64,000 nt of DNA from Latilactobacillus sakei subsp. sakei DSM 20017 = JCM 1157 (GTDB lineage: Bacteria; Bacillota; Bacilli; Lactobacillales; Lactobacillaceae): contig NZ_AP017929.1 of NCBI RefSeq assembly GCF_002370355.1, positions 1,550,001 to 1,614,000 on the forward strand. Reading direction: 5' to 3'. The position numbers were made by a program, and so were the translations under genes. Numbering within the stretch: the stretch's first letter is position 1; every line of letters begins with the position of its first letter. Below the pieces are notes generated by a model that saw only the letters and a program-made list of their open reading frames with translations, was not told the origin of the DNA and made no database searches. Shown piece by piece: positions 55,620-63,423 of this stretch.

Positions 55620-56594
55620 TTAAAATAAATCAGAAATTTTACGTAAATAATCCGCAATTTTTTCTGGTAATTCTGGCTGTACCAGCAATGATTGTAAAAA
55701 TCGATTCCGGTTATACCAACGATTCCAAAACGCCACGTTTTCTTCCGGCGCAATGGTTAACATCGCTTGTTGCCATTCTTGCAGCACGATTAAAAAGTAA
55801 TCGATGTATAACCGATTCTTCTTCATTAAATTGATAATCACGTTGGTTAAATGACTGTCTTCACCATACGCTAATGCATTATCAGAGAAGCGATAAGCTT
55901 GCATCACAACCACTAGCATTAATAATTTATCCGCCCGTTGTAATTCGGTCGTTTCGTTTAGTTCAGACCAGACGTTAATAATATGCGTCATTGCGTGCGC
56001 CCAGCCCTTGTTTTCAACATACCCTCTTGAATCCAATTCAATGACCGTATACGCCATAATGCGCATTTCAATCGCCACTAACTCGGCTTCTGTTAATACA
56101 TGATAGAACGTCCGGTTAGCGTATAAAACACCAGCCAGAAACATCGCGCTAAATGAGCGCAAGAAAACACCATCGTTTTCAGGTTCAAAAATATGGGCGA
56201 ATAAATAGTCATCGCTTAACAAACGATCTTTAACCCATAATAATTGTTCTTTCGTTAAAACGGTTTGGCGTAATAACCGATTAAAGAGATAAAAGACACC
56301 CTTATCTCTCACACGTGCATCTGGACTAGCCATATGCCGTAATAAATCATCCAACGCTTCATCCGATATCTGCGCTGCTTTACCATCGGTTTTGATTTGT
56401 TGGTCAATTGCAGCAATTCGTGCCAAAGCGGCATCCGCATCATCCGGAATTGCAATGTGCGTGCGCCGTGTTTTGTATTGAACACCGTCCATGACGGCTA
56501 ATACTTTTTCTGGTACAGATTGATAAATTTCACCATTCATTAGTGCTGTTCTAATTTCTGTAAGTTGCTGAATAACATTTTGAACTTGTTTCAA
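55620..56594 (-). CDS. DUF2785 family protein
   Basis: A 324-residue, mainly helical cytosolic protein of the DUF2785 family. Recognisable blocks are RDKGVFYLFNRLL, FLRSFSAMFLAGVLYANR, and DSRGYVENKGWAHAMTHI, the last with the conserved Gly-Trp-His pattern. No signal or membrane segment is seen. Function is unknown. It is a single gene, 26 bases ahead of the HAD gene on the same strand, and may be co-transcribed with it. Confidence 0.8.
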   Translation of the reverse strand: MKQVQNVIQQLTEIRTALMNGEIYQSVPEKVLAVMDGVQYKTRRTHIAIPDDADAALARIAAIDQQIKTDGKAAQISDEALDDLLRHMASPDARVRDKGVFYLFNRLLRQTVLTKEQLLWVKDRLLSDDYLFAHIFEPENDGVFLRSFSAMFLAGVLYANRTFYHVLTEAELVAIEMRIMAYTVIELDSRGYVENKGWAHAMTHIINVWSELNETTELQRADKLLMLVVVMQAYRFSDNALAYGEDSHLTNVIINLMKKNRLYIDYFLIVLQEWQQAMLTIAPEENVAFWNRWYNRNRFLQSLLVQPELPEKIADYLRKISDLF

Positions 56595-56834
56595 TTAATC
56601 GTCACCCTACTTTCTACAGACAACTGCTCATAGCTCCTTATTATAGAGTATTCTACCCCAGACATAAACCGTTAAGATTAATAAAACGCTTTCTGAAACT
56701 AATAATCCTAATCGCCAAAAAAATATTACTAAATTAAATATTAATCCCGCCATTTAGATATGCTATAAATAGCGCCATAACGGGTTTTAACAATTAAATT
56801 GCCAACAATCTATAAATTAGTTAACAAAAAAAGG
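56595..56834. other. Intergenic stretch with no recognised gene
   Basis: This AT-rich stretch between the divergent DUF2785 and nitroreductase genes holds no plausible frame. AAAACGCTTTCT near 56684 is a poor cre-like match (three mismatches). Nothing else stood out. Confidence 0.5.
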
Positions 56835-56865
56835 CTTACAAAACACTTTACTTATCTTTTGTAAG
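56835..56865. promoter_or_regulatory. Inverted repeat operator at the nitroreductase promoter
   Basis: CTTACAAAA (56835-56843) and TTTTGTAAG (56857-56865) are a perfect 9-base dyad with a 13-base spacer. It covers the -35 box of the promoter and is a likely repressor site. Confidence 0.6.
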
Positions 56866-56876
56866 TGTGATATAGT
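56847..56876 (+). promoter_or_regulatory. Promoter of the broken nitroreductase gene
   Basis: TTTACT (56847-56852), 18-base spacer, TATAGT (56871-56876), 46 bases before the start codon. Confidence 0.6.
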
Positions 56877-56921
56877 AATACCTGTTATCAATAAACTAAC
56901 TTCTAAAGGGGCATTTTAAAT

Positions 56922-57524
56922 ATGACAAACTTATTCGATTTACAACAACAACGCCGTTCAATCTACGCTTTAGGTCAAAACATCGACTTAACTGAAGCTG
57001 AAGTTTCAGAATTAATCTTCAAGACAATCAAAGAAACACCAAGTGCTTTCAACGGCCAAGGTTCACGTGCAGTTATTTTATTCGGTGAAGCCAACAATAC
57101 TTTGTGGAATGATATTACAGCAAGTGCCTTAAAACCATTAACACCCGCTGAATACTTCCCTAATACACAAGCTAAACTAGCATCATTTGCTGGTGGTGTC
57201 GGCACAATTCTGTTCTTCGAAGATCAAGATATTATCAAGGGCTTCCAAGAAAACGTGCCATTATATGCTGAAAACTTCCCAGTTTGGGCAGAACAATCAA
57301 ATGGTATGGCACAATACGCAACATGAATGGCACTTGCTGAACAAAATATCGGTGCTAACTTGCAACATTACAATCCAGTCATTGATGAAGCAGTTGCTGC
57401 TAAATGGAATATCCCATCAAACTGGAAACTTCGTGCTCAAATGCCATTTGGCTCAATCGAAAATCCAGCAGATGCTAAGGAATACGCAACTGTTGAAGAC
57501 CGTTTCACAACATACAATAAATAA
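56922..57524 (+). pseudogene. Nitroreductase family gene interrupted by one in-frame TGA
   Basis: The frame reads 134 codons from the ATG at 56922, meets TGA at 57324-57326 and continues in the same frame for 65 codons to 57524. Together they make a normal oxidoreductase of about 200 residues. RRSIYALGQNIDLTEAEV and SAFNGQGSRAVILFGE lie before the stop. After it come MALAEQNIGANLQHYN and WNIPSNWKLRAQMPFG. Family members have Trp at the stop position (QYATW-type), so a single TGG-to-TGA change explains it. Codons downstream look undamaged. Promoter, operator and terminator are still present. A sequencing error or readthrough cannot be excluded. Confidence 0.85.
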
Positions 57525-57548
57525 TCGCTTTTAATTAAGGCGTTTCAA

Positions 57549-57593
57549 AAAATAACCAGCCATTGATTTTTCAATCGACTGGTTATTTTTTTA
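57549..57593 (+). terminator. Terminator of the nitroreductase gene
   Basis: AATAACCAGCCATTGA and TCAATCGACTGGTTATTTTTTT form a long hairpin. Confidence 0.88.
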
Positions 57594-57605
57594 CGCAATT
57601 AGAAC

Positions 57606-57642
57606 AAAAAACACCTCATCGATTATCCGATGAGGTGTTTAT
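57606..57642 (-). terminator. Terminator of tRNA-Ser
   Basis: AAACACCTCATCGGA and TCGATGAGGTGTTTTTTG pair on the minus strand, 15 bases after the tRNA. Confidence 0.88.
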
Positions 57643-57656
57643 CTGTTATTCATTAA

Positions 57657-57746
57657 GGAGAATGAGAGATTCGAACTCTCGCGTGGGCAGAACCCACCTG
57701 ACGGTTTTCAAGACCGTTCCCTTCAGCCAGACTTGGGTAATTCTCC
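57657..57746 (-). tRNA. tRNA-Ser (anticodon UGA)
   Basis: On the minus strand GGAGAAT and ATTCTCC form the acceptor stem. The anticodon loop is CTTGAAA, with anticodon TGA read between ACGGT and ACCGT. A long variable arm (GGTGGGT...GCCCACG) marks the class II serine form. GAGAG-TTCGAAT-CTCTC is the T arm. CCA is not encoded. It reads UCA codons. Confidence 0.96.
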
Positions 57747-57771
57747 ATATCAATATCTTACAACGTTTATT

Positions 57772-57800
57772 ATAATACCAAGTCTGACAATTAATGTCAA
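57772..57800 (-). promoter_or_regulatory. Promoter of tRNA-Ser
   Basis: TTGACA (57795-57800), 17-base spacer, TATTAT (57772-57777) on the minus strand. Confidence 0.7.
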
Positions 57801-57852
57801 CTCAAATTTACTAAGTTATTTAATTTTTTTCAATCCGGCTTAAAACCCCCTA

Positions 57853-57881
57853 TTTACAGGACGCTATCAACACGTTATCAT
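57853..57881 (+). promoter_or_regulatory. Promoter of the preQ1-riboswitch operon
   Basis: TTTACA (57853-57858), 17-base spacer, TATCAT (57876-57881). Start of RNA is about 57888, ahead of a CAAGCG/CGCTTG hairpin (57901-57921). Confidence 0.6.
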
Positions 57882-57921
57882 GAAATGGTGCATTTGAAAT
57901 CAAGCGCCTAAGCCCCGCTTG

Positions 57922-57958
57922 GACTGGTTCGGAAACTTCCCAGAATAAAAAACTAAGG
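57922..57958 (+). promoter_or_regulatory. PreQ1-I riboswitch
   Basis: The P1 stem CTGG (57924-57927)/CCAG (57940-57943) encloses the loop TTCGGAAACTTC. It is followed by AATAAAAAACTAAGG, the nearly invariant A-rich tail of class I preQ1 aptamers, which folds back as an H-type pseudoknot (loop Cs with tail). The pattern GGTTC...AACTTCCC...AAAAAACTA is the class consensus. No terminator follows and the ribosome site AAGGAGG is 10 bases downstream, so control of translation is more likely. Confidence 0.85.
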
Positions 57959-57980
57959 ATCTCAAGGAGGTTAGAAATAA

Positions 57981-58955
57981 ATGCAAACTCGCAAAATTAT
58001 TATTGATTGCGATCCAGGCATCGATGACACTCTCGCGTTGAATTTGGCCATTCAATCGCCTGAAGTAGAAGTCGTTGCTTTAACGATTGTTTGCGGCAAC
58101 GTCCCCGTCGAAATTGGCGTCGACAATGCCTTTAAATGTCTAGAACGACTCGGTCGACTAGACATCCCGGTCTACGCTGGTGCGGCCCAGCCGCTCAAGA
58201 AGACCTTTGTTAGTGCTCAAGATACACATGGTATGGATGGTTTGGGCGATAGTCATATTCCCCGCCAAACGACTACCAAGGCCGCTGAGCAATCGGCAGC
58301 CGATTTTTTAGCGACGACTTTTAAGGCACCTTGTGATATTAGTATTATCGCACTCGGGCCACTGACCAACATTGCGACCGCGCTAACATTAAATCCCCAA
58401 TTGGGGGCCAATTGTGCGCGGTTCGTTTCGATGGGTGGCACCTATAAAAGTCATGGTAATTGCTCCCCAGTGGCGGAATTTAATTATTGGAGTGATCCGG
58501 AGGCTGCTTTGGCGGTCTATGAACACCTCAATCAGAAAATCGAAATGATTGGCTTAGATGTCACTCGTGAGATTGTCTTCACGCCCACCTTGTTAGCTTA
58601 TTGTCAGCGGATCAATCCTGAAGTTGGTGACTATTTAGCCGCTATTACGCAGTTTTATTTTGATTTCCACTGGCAATATGAACACATCATCGGCTGTGTC
58701 ATTAATGATCCGCTCGCAGTCGCCTATTTCATCGACCCGACACTTTGTCAGGGCTTTGAAAGCTACACCACTGTCGAAATAACCGGCATCAGTATTGACC
58801 AAACACTGGTGGACCGCTTCGACTTTTGGCACCGTCCTATTAATAGCCTCATTTTAACTGAGGTAGATACAAATCGTTTCTTTGAACAGTTTTTGACCGT
58901 CGTTTTAAATGCACAGGCTTCAATCATTAAAACGGACTTAAAAAAACTCAGATAG
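57981..58955 (+). CDS. Nucleoside hydrolase, riboswitch-linked (predicted queuosine-type salvage)
   Basis: A 324-residue member of the inosine-uridine nucleoside hydrolase superfamily, which splits the N-glycosidic bond. The calcium site DCDPGIDDTLAL is at residues 9-20, with the following VYAGAAQPL, HGMDGLG, ALGPLTNIA and the late NDPLAVAYFIDP. The second half lacks nothing obvious. The preQ1-I riboswitch just upstream and the ECF S-component just downstream suggest that its substrate is a 7-deazaguanine nucleoside such as queuosine, as for the QueK-type hydrolases described in clostridia. This substrate is inference. The fold alone would only say purine or pyrimidine nucleoside. AAGGAGG precedes the ATG. 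Confidence 0.85.
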   Translation: MQTRKIIIDCDPGIDDTLALNLAIQSPEVEVVALTIVCGNVPVEIGVDNAFKCLERLGRLDIPVYAGAAQPLKKTFVSAQDTHGMDGLGDSHIPRQTTTKAAEQSAADFLATTFKAPCDISIIALGPLTNIATALTLNPQLGANCARFVSMGGTYKSHGNCSPVAEFNYWSDPEAALAVYEHLNQKIEMIGLDVTREIVFTPTLLAYCQRINPEVGDYLAAITQFYFDFHWQYEHIIGCVINDPLAVAYFIDPTLCQGFESYTTVEITGISIDQTLVDRFDFWHRPINSLILTEVDTNRFFEQFLTVVLNAQASIIKTDLKKLR

Positions 58956-58967
58956 GAACAACCTTTA

Positions 58968-59513
58968 ATGAAAAAATTTAAAACGCGCCATCTAACAATT
59001 ATCACCTTAGCAATCGCCTTAAATTACGTTGGCAGTAACATTGCGCTCGTCTTACGGTTCCCAATTTACCTCGACAGTATTGGGACAATCCTTGCCGGTG
59101 CGTTACTGGGACCCTTAGCTGGCGCATTAACGGCGACTGCCAGTAGCGTTCTTAGTGGTATTACGACTGACTTATTCGCGCTATACTATTTACCAGATGG
59201 CCTTTTAACCGGCTTACTAGCAGGTTGTTTTTTATACCAACATCAACGTAGTAAACGCGAAATTCCGTTAGTTGCCATTGGCGTTGCTTTGCCCGGCACT
59301 GTCGTTAGTTCACTGATTACTTATTTCCTATTCCACGGTATTACGTCTTCAGGTTCCAGCATGATTGTTCAACTACTCAGTGGCCTCGGCCTCAATCAAT
59401 TCGCGAGCATCACGCTTGTCCAAGCTGGAACTGATTACTTGGACCGCTTGTTGGCAATTGTGATTGTGACCCAAGTTTGTTACCACCTCAAAAAACAAAT
59501 CGCCACACTCTAG
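58968..59513 (+). CDS. ECF transporter S-component, predicted for a queuosine precursor
   Basis: This 181-residue membrane protein has about six helices and the S-component layout. LDSIGTILAGALLGPLAGAL (near 27-46) is a known S-component block, with small-residue helix faces (AGALTATASSVL) that contact EcfT. The ligand-binding part is not diagnostic. It starts 12 bases after the nucleoside hydrolase and is under the same preQ1 riboswitch, so it probably imports preQ1, queuine or the nucleoside. The shared EcfA/EcfA'/EcfT module is not in the window. Confidence 0.85.
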   Translation: MKKFKTRHLTIITLAIALNYVGSNIALVLRFPIYLDSIGTILAGALLGPLAGALTATASSVLSGITTDLFALYYLPDGLLTGLLAGCFLYQHQRSKREIPLVAIGVALPGTVVSSLITYFLFHGITSSGSSMIVQLLSGLGLNQFASITLVQAGTDYLDRLLAIVIVTQVCYHLKKQIATL

Positions 59514-59518
59514 AAACT

Positions 59519-59554
59519 AAAAACAAGGCCCCTAAAAGGGACCTTGTTTTTTAT
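59519..59554. terminator. Bidirectional terminator, ECF gene / GAF gene
   Basis: AAAACAAGGCCCCT and AGGGACCTTGTTTTTT form the hairpin between convergent genes. Confidence 0.88.
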
Positions 59555-60018
59555 GCTTGCATTAATAACTGAACAAAACGTTCTAAGTATTCTTGATCAA
59601 CTGCATCATAAGCGCCGACTTCGCGGCTATCGAGATCTAAAACGCCGATCAATTGCGCGTCTTTCATCATTGGTACGACGATTTCAGAGCGAGCTGTTGA
59701 GTCGCAGGCGATGTAATTTTGATGTTTCGTCACATCCGTTACAATCACAGTCGCTTGTTCAGCAGCAGCTTCACCGCAGACGCCTTTGCCCATTGTAATA
59801 TGCATACATGAGACATTGCCTTGAAAAGGTCCTAAAACTAACTCATTATCTTGATACAAATAATAACCGGCAAAAACCGTTTCTGGTAACGTTTGGTTCA
59901 ACAAGGCCGAAGAATTAGCCAAATTAGCAATTAAATTTGTCTCGCCTTCTAATAATGCTGCTTGTTGCTTGAGTAACATTTCGTAAGCCGCTACCTTTTC
60001 ATCACGCGATTTAAACAT
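59551..60018 (-). CDS. Free methionine-(R)-sulfoxide reductase (GAF type)
   Basis: A 155-residue single GAF domain. The three cysteines of the fRMsr family are visible in [15 protein letters not shown] and [15 protein letters not shown], and the [14 protein letters not shown] end matches. It reduces free, not protein-bound, Met-R-sulfoxide. The frame starts at 60039, but GAGGAG is two bases from one ATG and eight from the ATG at 60018, which I choose. It complements MsrA and MsrB encoded at 22 kb. Confidence 0.9.
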   Translation of the reverse strand: MFKSRDEKVAAYEMLLKQQAALLEGETNLIANLANSSALLNQTLPETVFAGYYLYQDNELVLGPFQGNVSCMHITMGKGVCGEAAAEQATVIVTDVTKHQNYIACDSTARSEIVVPMMKDAQLIGVLDLDSREVGAYDAVDQEYLERFVQLLMQA

Positions 60019-60089
60019 CTCCATCACTCCTCTTTTCAAATTATTATAGAGGAAAGCAGAATCTTACGCAATTCCGGTGAATTTTTTAA

Positions 60090-61223
60090 TTATTCTTGAT
60101 TATGCTCATCATCAAATTTCGTATCTTTCATTGATAACGCCGCTGCCTTAGTTGGATATAAATGTTGACTAGGCCACATACCAGCCCCACCAGCAATCGT
60201 TAAAACAGGCATGGTTTCCCCATCGATATTACGGCTCTTAACACCGTAATAACTACCATCCCCGGCACTTTGATACCAACCACGAACATTGAGCCAGTGA
60301 CGGCCTTCGACATCAAACTCTTTAATAACACCCCAATTATCCATTTTATTTTTATCTATTTGATTTGGATCACCTTTACCACTCAATAGTTCGCGCTCTT
60401 GACTTGTTCGTTCACTATCTTGATGTAATTCAGTCGTTTCGCCATTCAGTGTCAGCTTATTTCCAGCTATTTCAAGCGTATCAATCTGCTCTGGCTGCTT
60501 ACTATACTCACTATAACCATACCAAGTCCCAACTAATTCTGACGGCACTTGATAGTTGGCAGTTGATGATGGCGTTTTGGTTGTATTAGCCGTTGTTGCC
60601 GAGCCACCACCGACAATTTGTGTAAAGTTTTGCTTCAAATCTGTATTGGCTGTTTCTTTGAAGTGCACAAGACCATCTGGCATGCCTTGATTTTGTTCTG
60701 TAATCAAGACCACCGGTTGGCCGTCATGAATCGTAAATAGATATAGATGAGCCGACATATCGTGCGCAGCCGCACTGTCTGAATAAATCCCCACGACATT
60801 GTAATCGCTGCTGCCAGTCCCGTCTGCTGACCAATCAGCTGTCACGTGTTGATCATCAACAGCTAGTTTGTCTTCTTTAAAGTAACTTGGATAGTTAAGC
60901 CCAAAGAAATGAGTTTCATTACCGGGTTGATAGTCCGCGTATTGTTGATTCATTGATTGACTAAAATTAGCCATATAGCTCTTCAAAGCTTGTGACTTGG
61001 CTGACGACCAGACTGCCTTATCTGAAGACGACGTTTGTGTTACTTGTTTGCGACTAACCTTTTTAGCTGAGCTAGTTGTTGTTTTCTTCGCCTTTTTTGA
61101 CGTTTTAACTTGTTGACTCGTACTGCTGCTTTTGGCTGTTGACTTAGGTCCTTCAACCTTTTGACTGCACCCTGCTAATAATAAGAGCGCCGCTGCACCA
61201 AATAATACCCCTTGCTTTTTCAT
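60090..61223 (-). CDS. Lipoprotein with DUF4767-like domain
   Basis: This 377-residue protein has a lipobox LLAGC near residue 19 after MKKQGVLFGAAALL. A Ser/Thr/Lys-rich linker (about 25-75) follows, then a domain starting VWSSAKSQALKSYMANFSQ with MNQQYADYQPG (DUF4767-like), and a second C-terminal domain (about 225-360) with LVGTWYGYSEY. The frame reaches 61301, but GGGGGAT before the ATG at 61223 and the clean signal decide the start. Function unknown. Surface anchoring is the only firm inference. Confidence 0.82.
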   Translation of the reverse strand: MKKQGVLFGAAALLLLAGCSQKVEGPKSTAKSSSTSQQVKTSKKAKKTTTSSAKKVSRKQVTQTSSSDKAVWSSAKSQALKSYMANFSQSMNQQYADYQPGNETHFFGLNYPSYFKEDKLAVDDQHVTADWSADGTGSSDYNVVGIYSDSAAAHDMSAHLYLFTIHDGQPVVLITEQNQGMPDGLVHFKETANTDLKQNFTQIVGGGSATTANTTKTPSSTANYQVPSELVGTWYGYSEYSKQPEQIDTLEIAGNKLTLNGETTELHQDSERTSQERELLSGKGDPNQIDKNKMDNWGVIKEFDVEGRHWLNVRGWYQSAGDGSYYGVKSRNIDGETMPVLTIAGGAGMWPSQHLYPTKAAALSMKDTKFDDEHNQE

Positions 61224-61300
61224 ATAATATCCCCCACTGTACTTGAATATGATAACGGTTTTATTATAGCATATTATGCAAATCTTGCTTTTTTTGACCA

Positions 61301-61331
61301 CAAAAAAAGTCGCCGAATAAGGCGACTTTCT
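61301..61331 (-). terminator. Terminator of the accA-fabI-birA-bioY transcript
   Basis: AAAGTCGCC and GGCGACTTTTTTTG pair on the minus strand, seven bases after the bioY stop. Confidence 0.9.
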
Positions 61332-61337
61332 TCATGA

Positions 61338-61871
61338 TTAACGGAACTGCTGAATGCGTTGTGGCAATCGTGCAATCACTGCCACAATCAGCCCACTTTT
61401 TAATATTTCAATTGGGACATAAGGTGCAAAACCAGTTAAGAAACTAGCTTGCCAGCCTAAATGAAGTGCTATTCTCAACCACAACGTGCCAATTAATAAC
61501 TGACAGAGGCTAGCGAGTAAATTAACACTAAACATCACGCGCCGTGAACGACCAAAATAATGCAAGCCATAATGCACGATGCCAATATAGATGATAAAGC
61601 CAAATAAATAACCACCTGTCGGTCCGACGATAACACTCGCCCCACCCGCAAAATTAGCGAAGACTGGTAATCCAACTAATCCTAGTAATAGATAAGCCGC
61701 AATTACCGCACTACTCAACTGTAATGGTAAGACGGTTGCAATCAGTCCAACAGCTAGTGTTTGAAGTGTAATCGGAACAATCCAAATCGGAATACTAATC
61801 TGGGCACAAACAATTAATAAGGCTAGACATACGCCGATATAGCTTAACCGGCGCGCAACTGATACTGACAT
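61338..61871 (-). CDS. bioY: Biotin transporter BioY
   Basis: BioY (177 residues) is the S-component for biotin uptake, with six helices and the family block GPTGGYLFGFIIYIG (near 85). It works alone or with the shared ECF module. Its placement after birA supplies biotin for acetyl-CoA carboxylase, whose alpha subunit starts the visible cluster. It is the last gene, 18 bases after birA. Confidence 0.94.
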   Translation of the reverse strand: MSVSVARRLSYIGVCLALLIVCAQISIPIWIVPITLQTLAVGLIATVLPLQLSSAVIAAYLLLGLVGLPVFANFAGGASVIVGPTGGYLFGFIIYIGIVHYGLHYFGRSRRVMFSVNLLASLCQLLIGTLWLRIALHLGWQASFLTGFAPYVPIEILKSGLIVAVIARLPQRIQQFR

Positions 61872-61889
61872 CGCAATTCCTCCTGCTCA

Positions 61890-62645
61890 TTAATCTGCAA
61901 ACCGGACTCGTTGTCCAATTCGCACGATTTGTTGATTACTTAAAATTAATGTACCATCTGGCTTGAGTGCACTAACACTTAGACCTTTAACCGGTTGTCC
62001 GGCAATCGATTGAAGCTTACGACCAACCAAAGGCGTCCAGCGCTGATAACGTCGTGTTAGTTCAAGGGCTGGTAATTGTAAGAGTGTATATAATCGATTG
62101 AGATACTGGGCACTAAATTGGTTAATCGTGACTTGCTGTGCCACTACTAGCGCCCGCAAGTTACCAATATGTTCAGTTTCAATCGTTGAGGCAAAGTTAA
62201 GCCCGACCCCTACCACGACACCACTTAAGCGACCGGTAACGTCCAGATAACCCTCTGTTAGAATACCTGCTAATTTTTGCCGCCGATTATAGACGTCATT
62301 GACCCATTTAAGCTGAACTTCATAATGCAACAAGGCTTGAATTGTTTCGGCAAGTGCAACGCCCGCTGCAGCTGTTTGTTGAAAGGCATTAAAACACGCA
62401 GGATCTCGAACGGGCATCAAAAGACTTAAATAAAGACCACCAATCGGCGATACAAATTGGTGGTCTCTTTGGCCGCGGCCCTGTGTTTGTTGTTGCGCTA
62501 CCACAACTGACCATTGCTGATCACGCATTGGCTGTTGCAACAAATAAGCGTTGGTTGATGGTAGGACTTGCTGAACTGAGAGGGTGAGCAAATCGCGTAG
62601 TTCCGGGGAAAGTACCCGCTGTATCTGCGCCGCCTCGATTGTCAT
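61890..62645 (-). CDS. birA: Biotin-[acetyl-CoA-carboxylase] ligase without repressor domain
   Basis: At 251 residues this is the catalytic form of biotin protein ligase. It attaches biotin to the biotin carboxyl carrier protein. The biotin-AMP loop is GRGQRDHQF, with the lysine-containing KWVNDVY and VVGVGLNFAS motifs and a small C-terminal beta domain. The N-terminal winged helix of bifunctional BirA is absent, so it should not act as a repressor. It sits between fabI and bioY. Confidence 0.93.
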   Translation of the reverse strand: MTIEAAQIQRVLSPELRDLLTLSVQQVLPSTNAYLLQQPMRDQQWSVVVAQQQTQGRGQRDHQFVSPIGGLYLSLLMPVRDPACFNAFQQTAAAGVALAETIQALLHYEVQLKWVNDVYNRRQKLAGILTEGYLDVTGRLSGVVVGVGLNFASTIETEHIGNLRALVVAQQVTINQFSAQYLNRLYTLLQLPALELTRRYQRWTPLVGRKLQSIAGQPVKGLSVSALKPDGTLILSNQQIVRIGQRVRFAD

Positions 62646-62650
62646 TAAGT

Positions 62651-63400
62651 CTATTGTAAATGAACGCCTTTGTCAACGTAGATAATGTCACCAGTCACAC
62701 CGGTTGCCATATCACTGAGTAAGAACCCAGCGACATTCCCAACTTCTTCAATCGTGACTGATTGACCATCAACAGTTCGTTTTTCTGATTCTTCTAATAA
62801 TGAACGGAAATCTTTAACCCCGGTCACTGCGAGTGTCTTGATGGCCCCTGCAGAAATGGCATTAACGCGAATTTGATCAGCGCCTAAATCTCGTGCTAAA
62901 TAGCGAACACTAGCTTCTAATGATGCTTTGGCGATACCCATCACGTTGTAGTTAGGAACAGCGCGTTCTGAACCAAAGTAAGTCATTGTCACAATGCTAC
63001 CATTTGGTTTTAAGAGGTCACGACCATATTTAGCGACGGCGATTAATGAATACGCACTGATTTCTTGGGCTAATAAGTAACCTGAACGAGATGTTTCATA
63101 AACCTTACCCTCTAACTCTTCACGGTTGGCATAGGCGATCGCATGAACAATCCCATCAATTTGACCCACTTTAGCTTTAATTTCAGCAAAAGTTTGTTCA
63201 ATTGCGGCATCATCGCTGACATCACATTCAACCAATAAGCTTGTTTCGGGGACAAATTTTGACAAACTATGTTTAATTCGGTCGTTTTGGTAGGTATAAA
63301 TAACCTCCCCACCAGCTTGTGTAATTGCTTGTGCACATCCCCACGCGATACTTCTTTGATTAGCAACGCCCATCACTAGGATTTTCTTTCCATTTAACAC
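62651..63400 (-). CDS. fabI: Enoyl-ACP reductase (NADH) FabI
   Basis: FabI (249 residues) carries out the last step of fatty-acid elongation. The Rossmann start is KKILVMGVANQRSIAWG. The catalytic pair is Y-x6-K in YNVMGIAKAS, and ISAGAIKTLAVTGV is the typical substrate loop. Triclosan acts on this form of reductase. It follows accA by 23 bases. No FabT site was seen since the cluster start is outside the window. Confidence 0.96.
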   Translation of the reverse strand: MLNGKKILVMGVANQRSIAWGCAQAITQAGGEVIYTYQNDRIKHSLSKFVPETSLLVECDVSDDAAIEQTFAEIKAKVGQIDGIVHAIAYANREELEGKVYETSRSGYLLAQEISAYSLIAVAKYGRDLLKPNGSIVTMTYFGSERAVPNYNVMGIAKASLEASVRYLARDLGADQIRVNAISAGAIKTLAVTGVKDFRSLLEESEKRTVDGQSVTIEEVGNVAGFLLSDMATGVTGDIIYVDKGVHLQ

Positions 63401-63423
63401 GTTTCTGACACTCCTTTTTTTCG

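Noticed and set aside
57324-57326. TGA as selenocysteine codon in the nitroreductase
   Set aside because: Family members have Trp, not Cys, at this position, and no selenocysteine insertion structure or selenium gene is visible.
57888-57921. CAAGCG/CGCTTG hairpin as a separate riboswitch
   Set aside because: It is a short stem without conserved motifs. The recognisable aptamer begins just after it.
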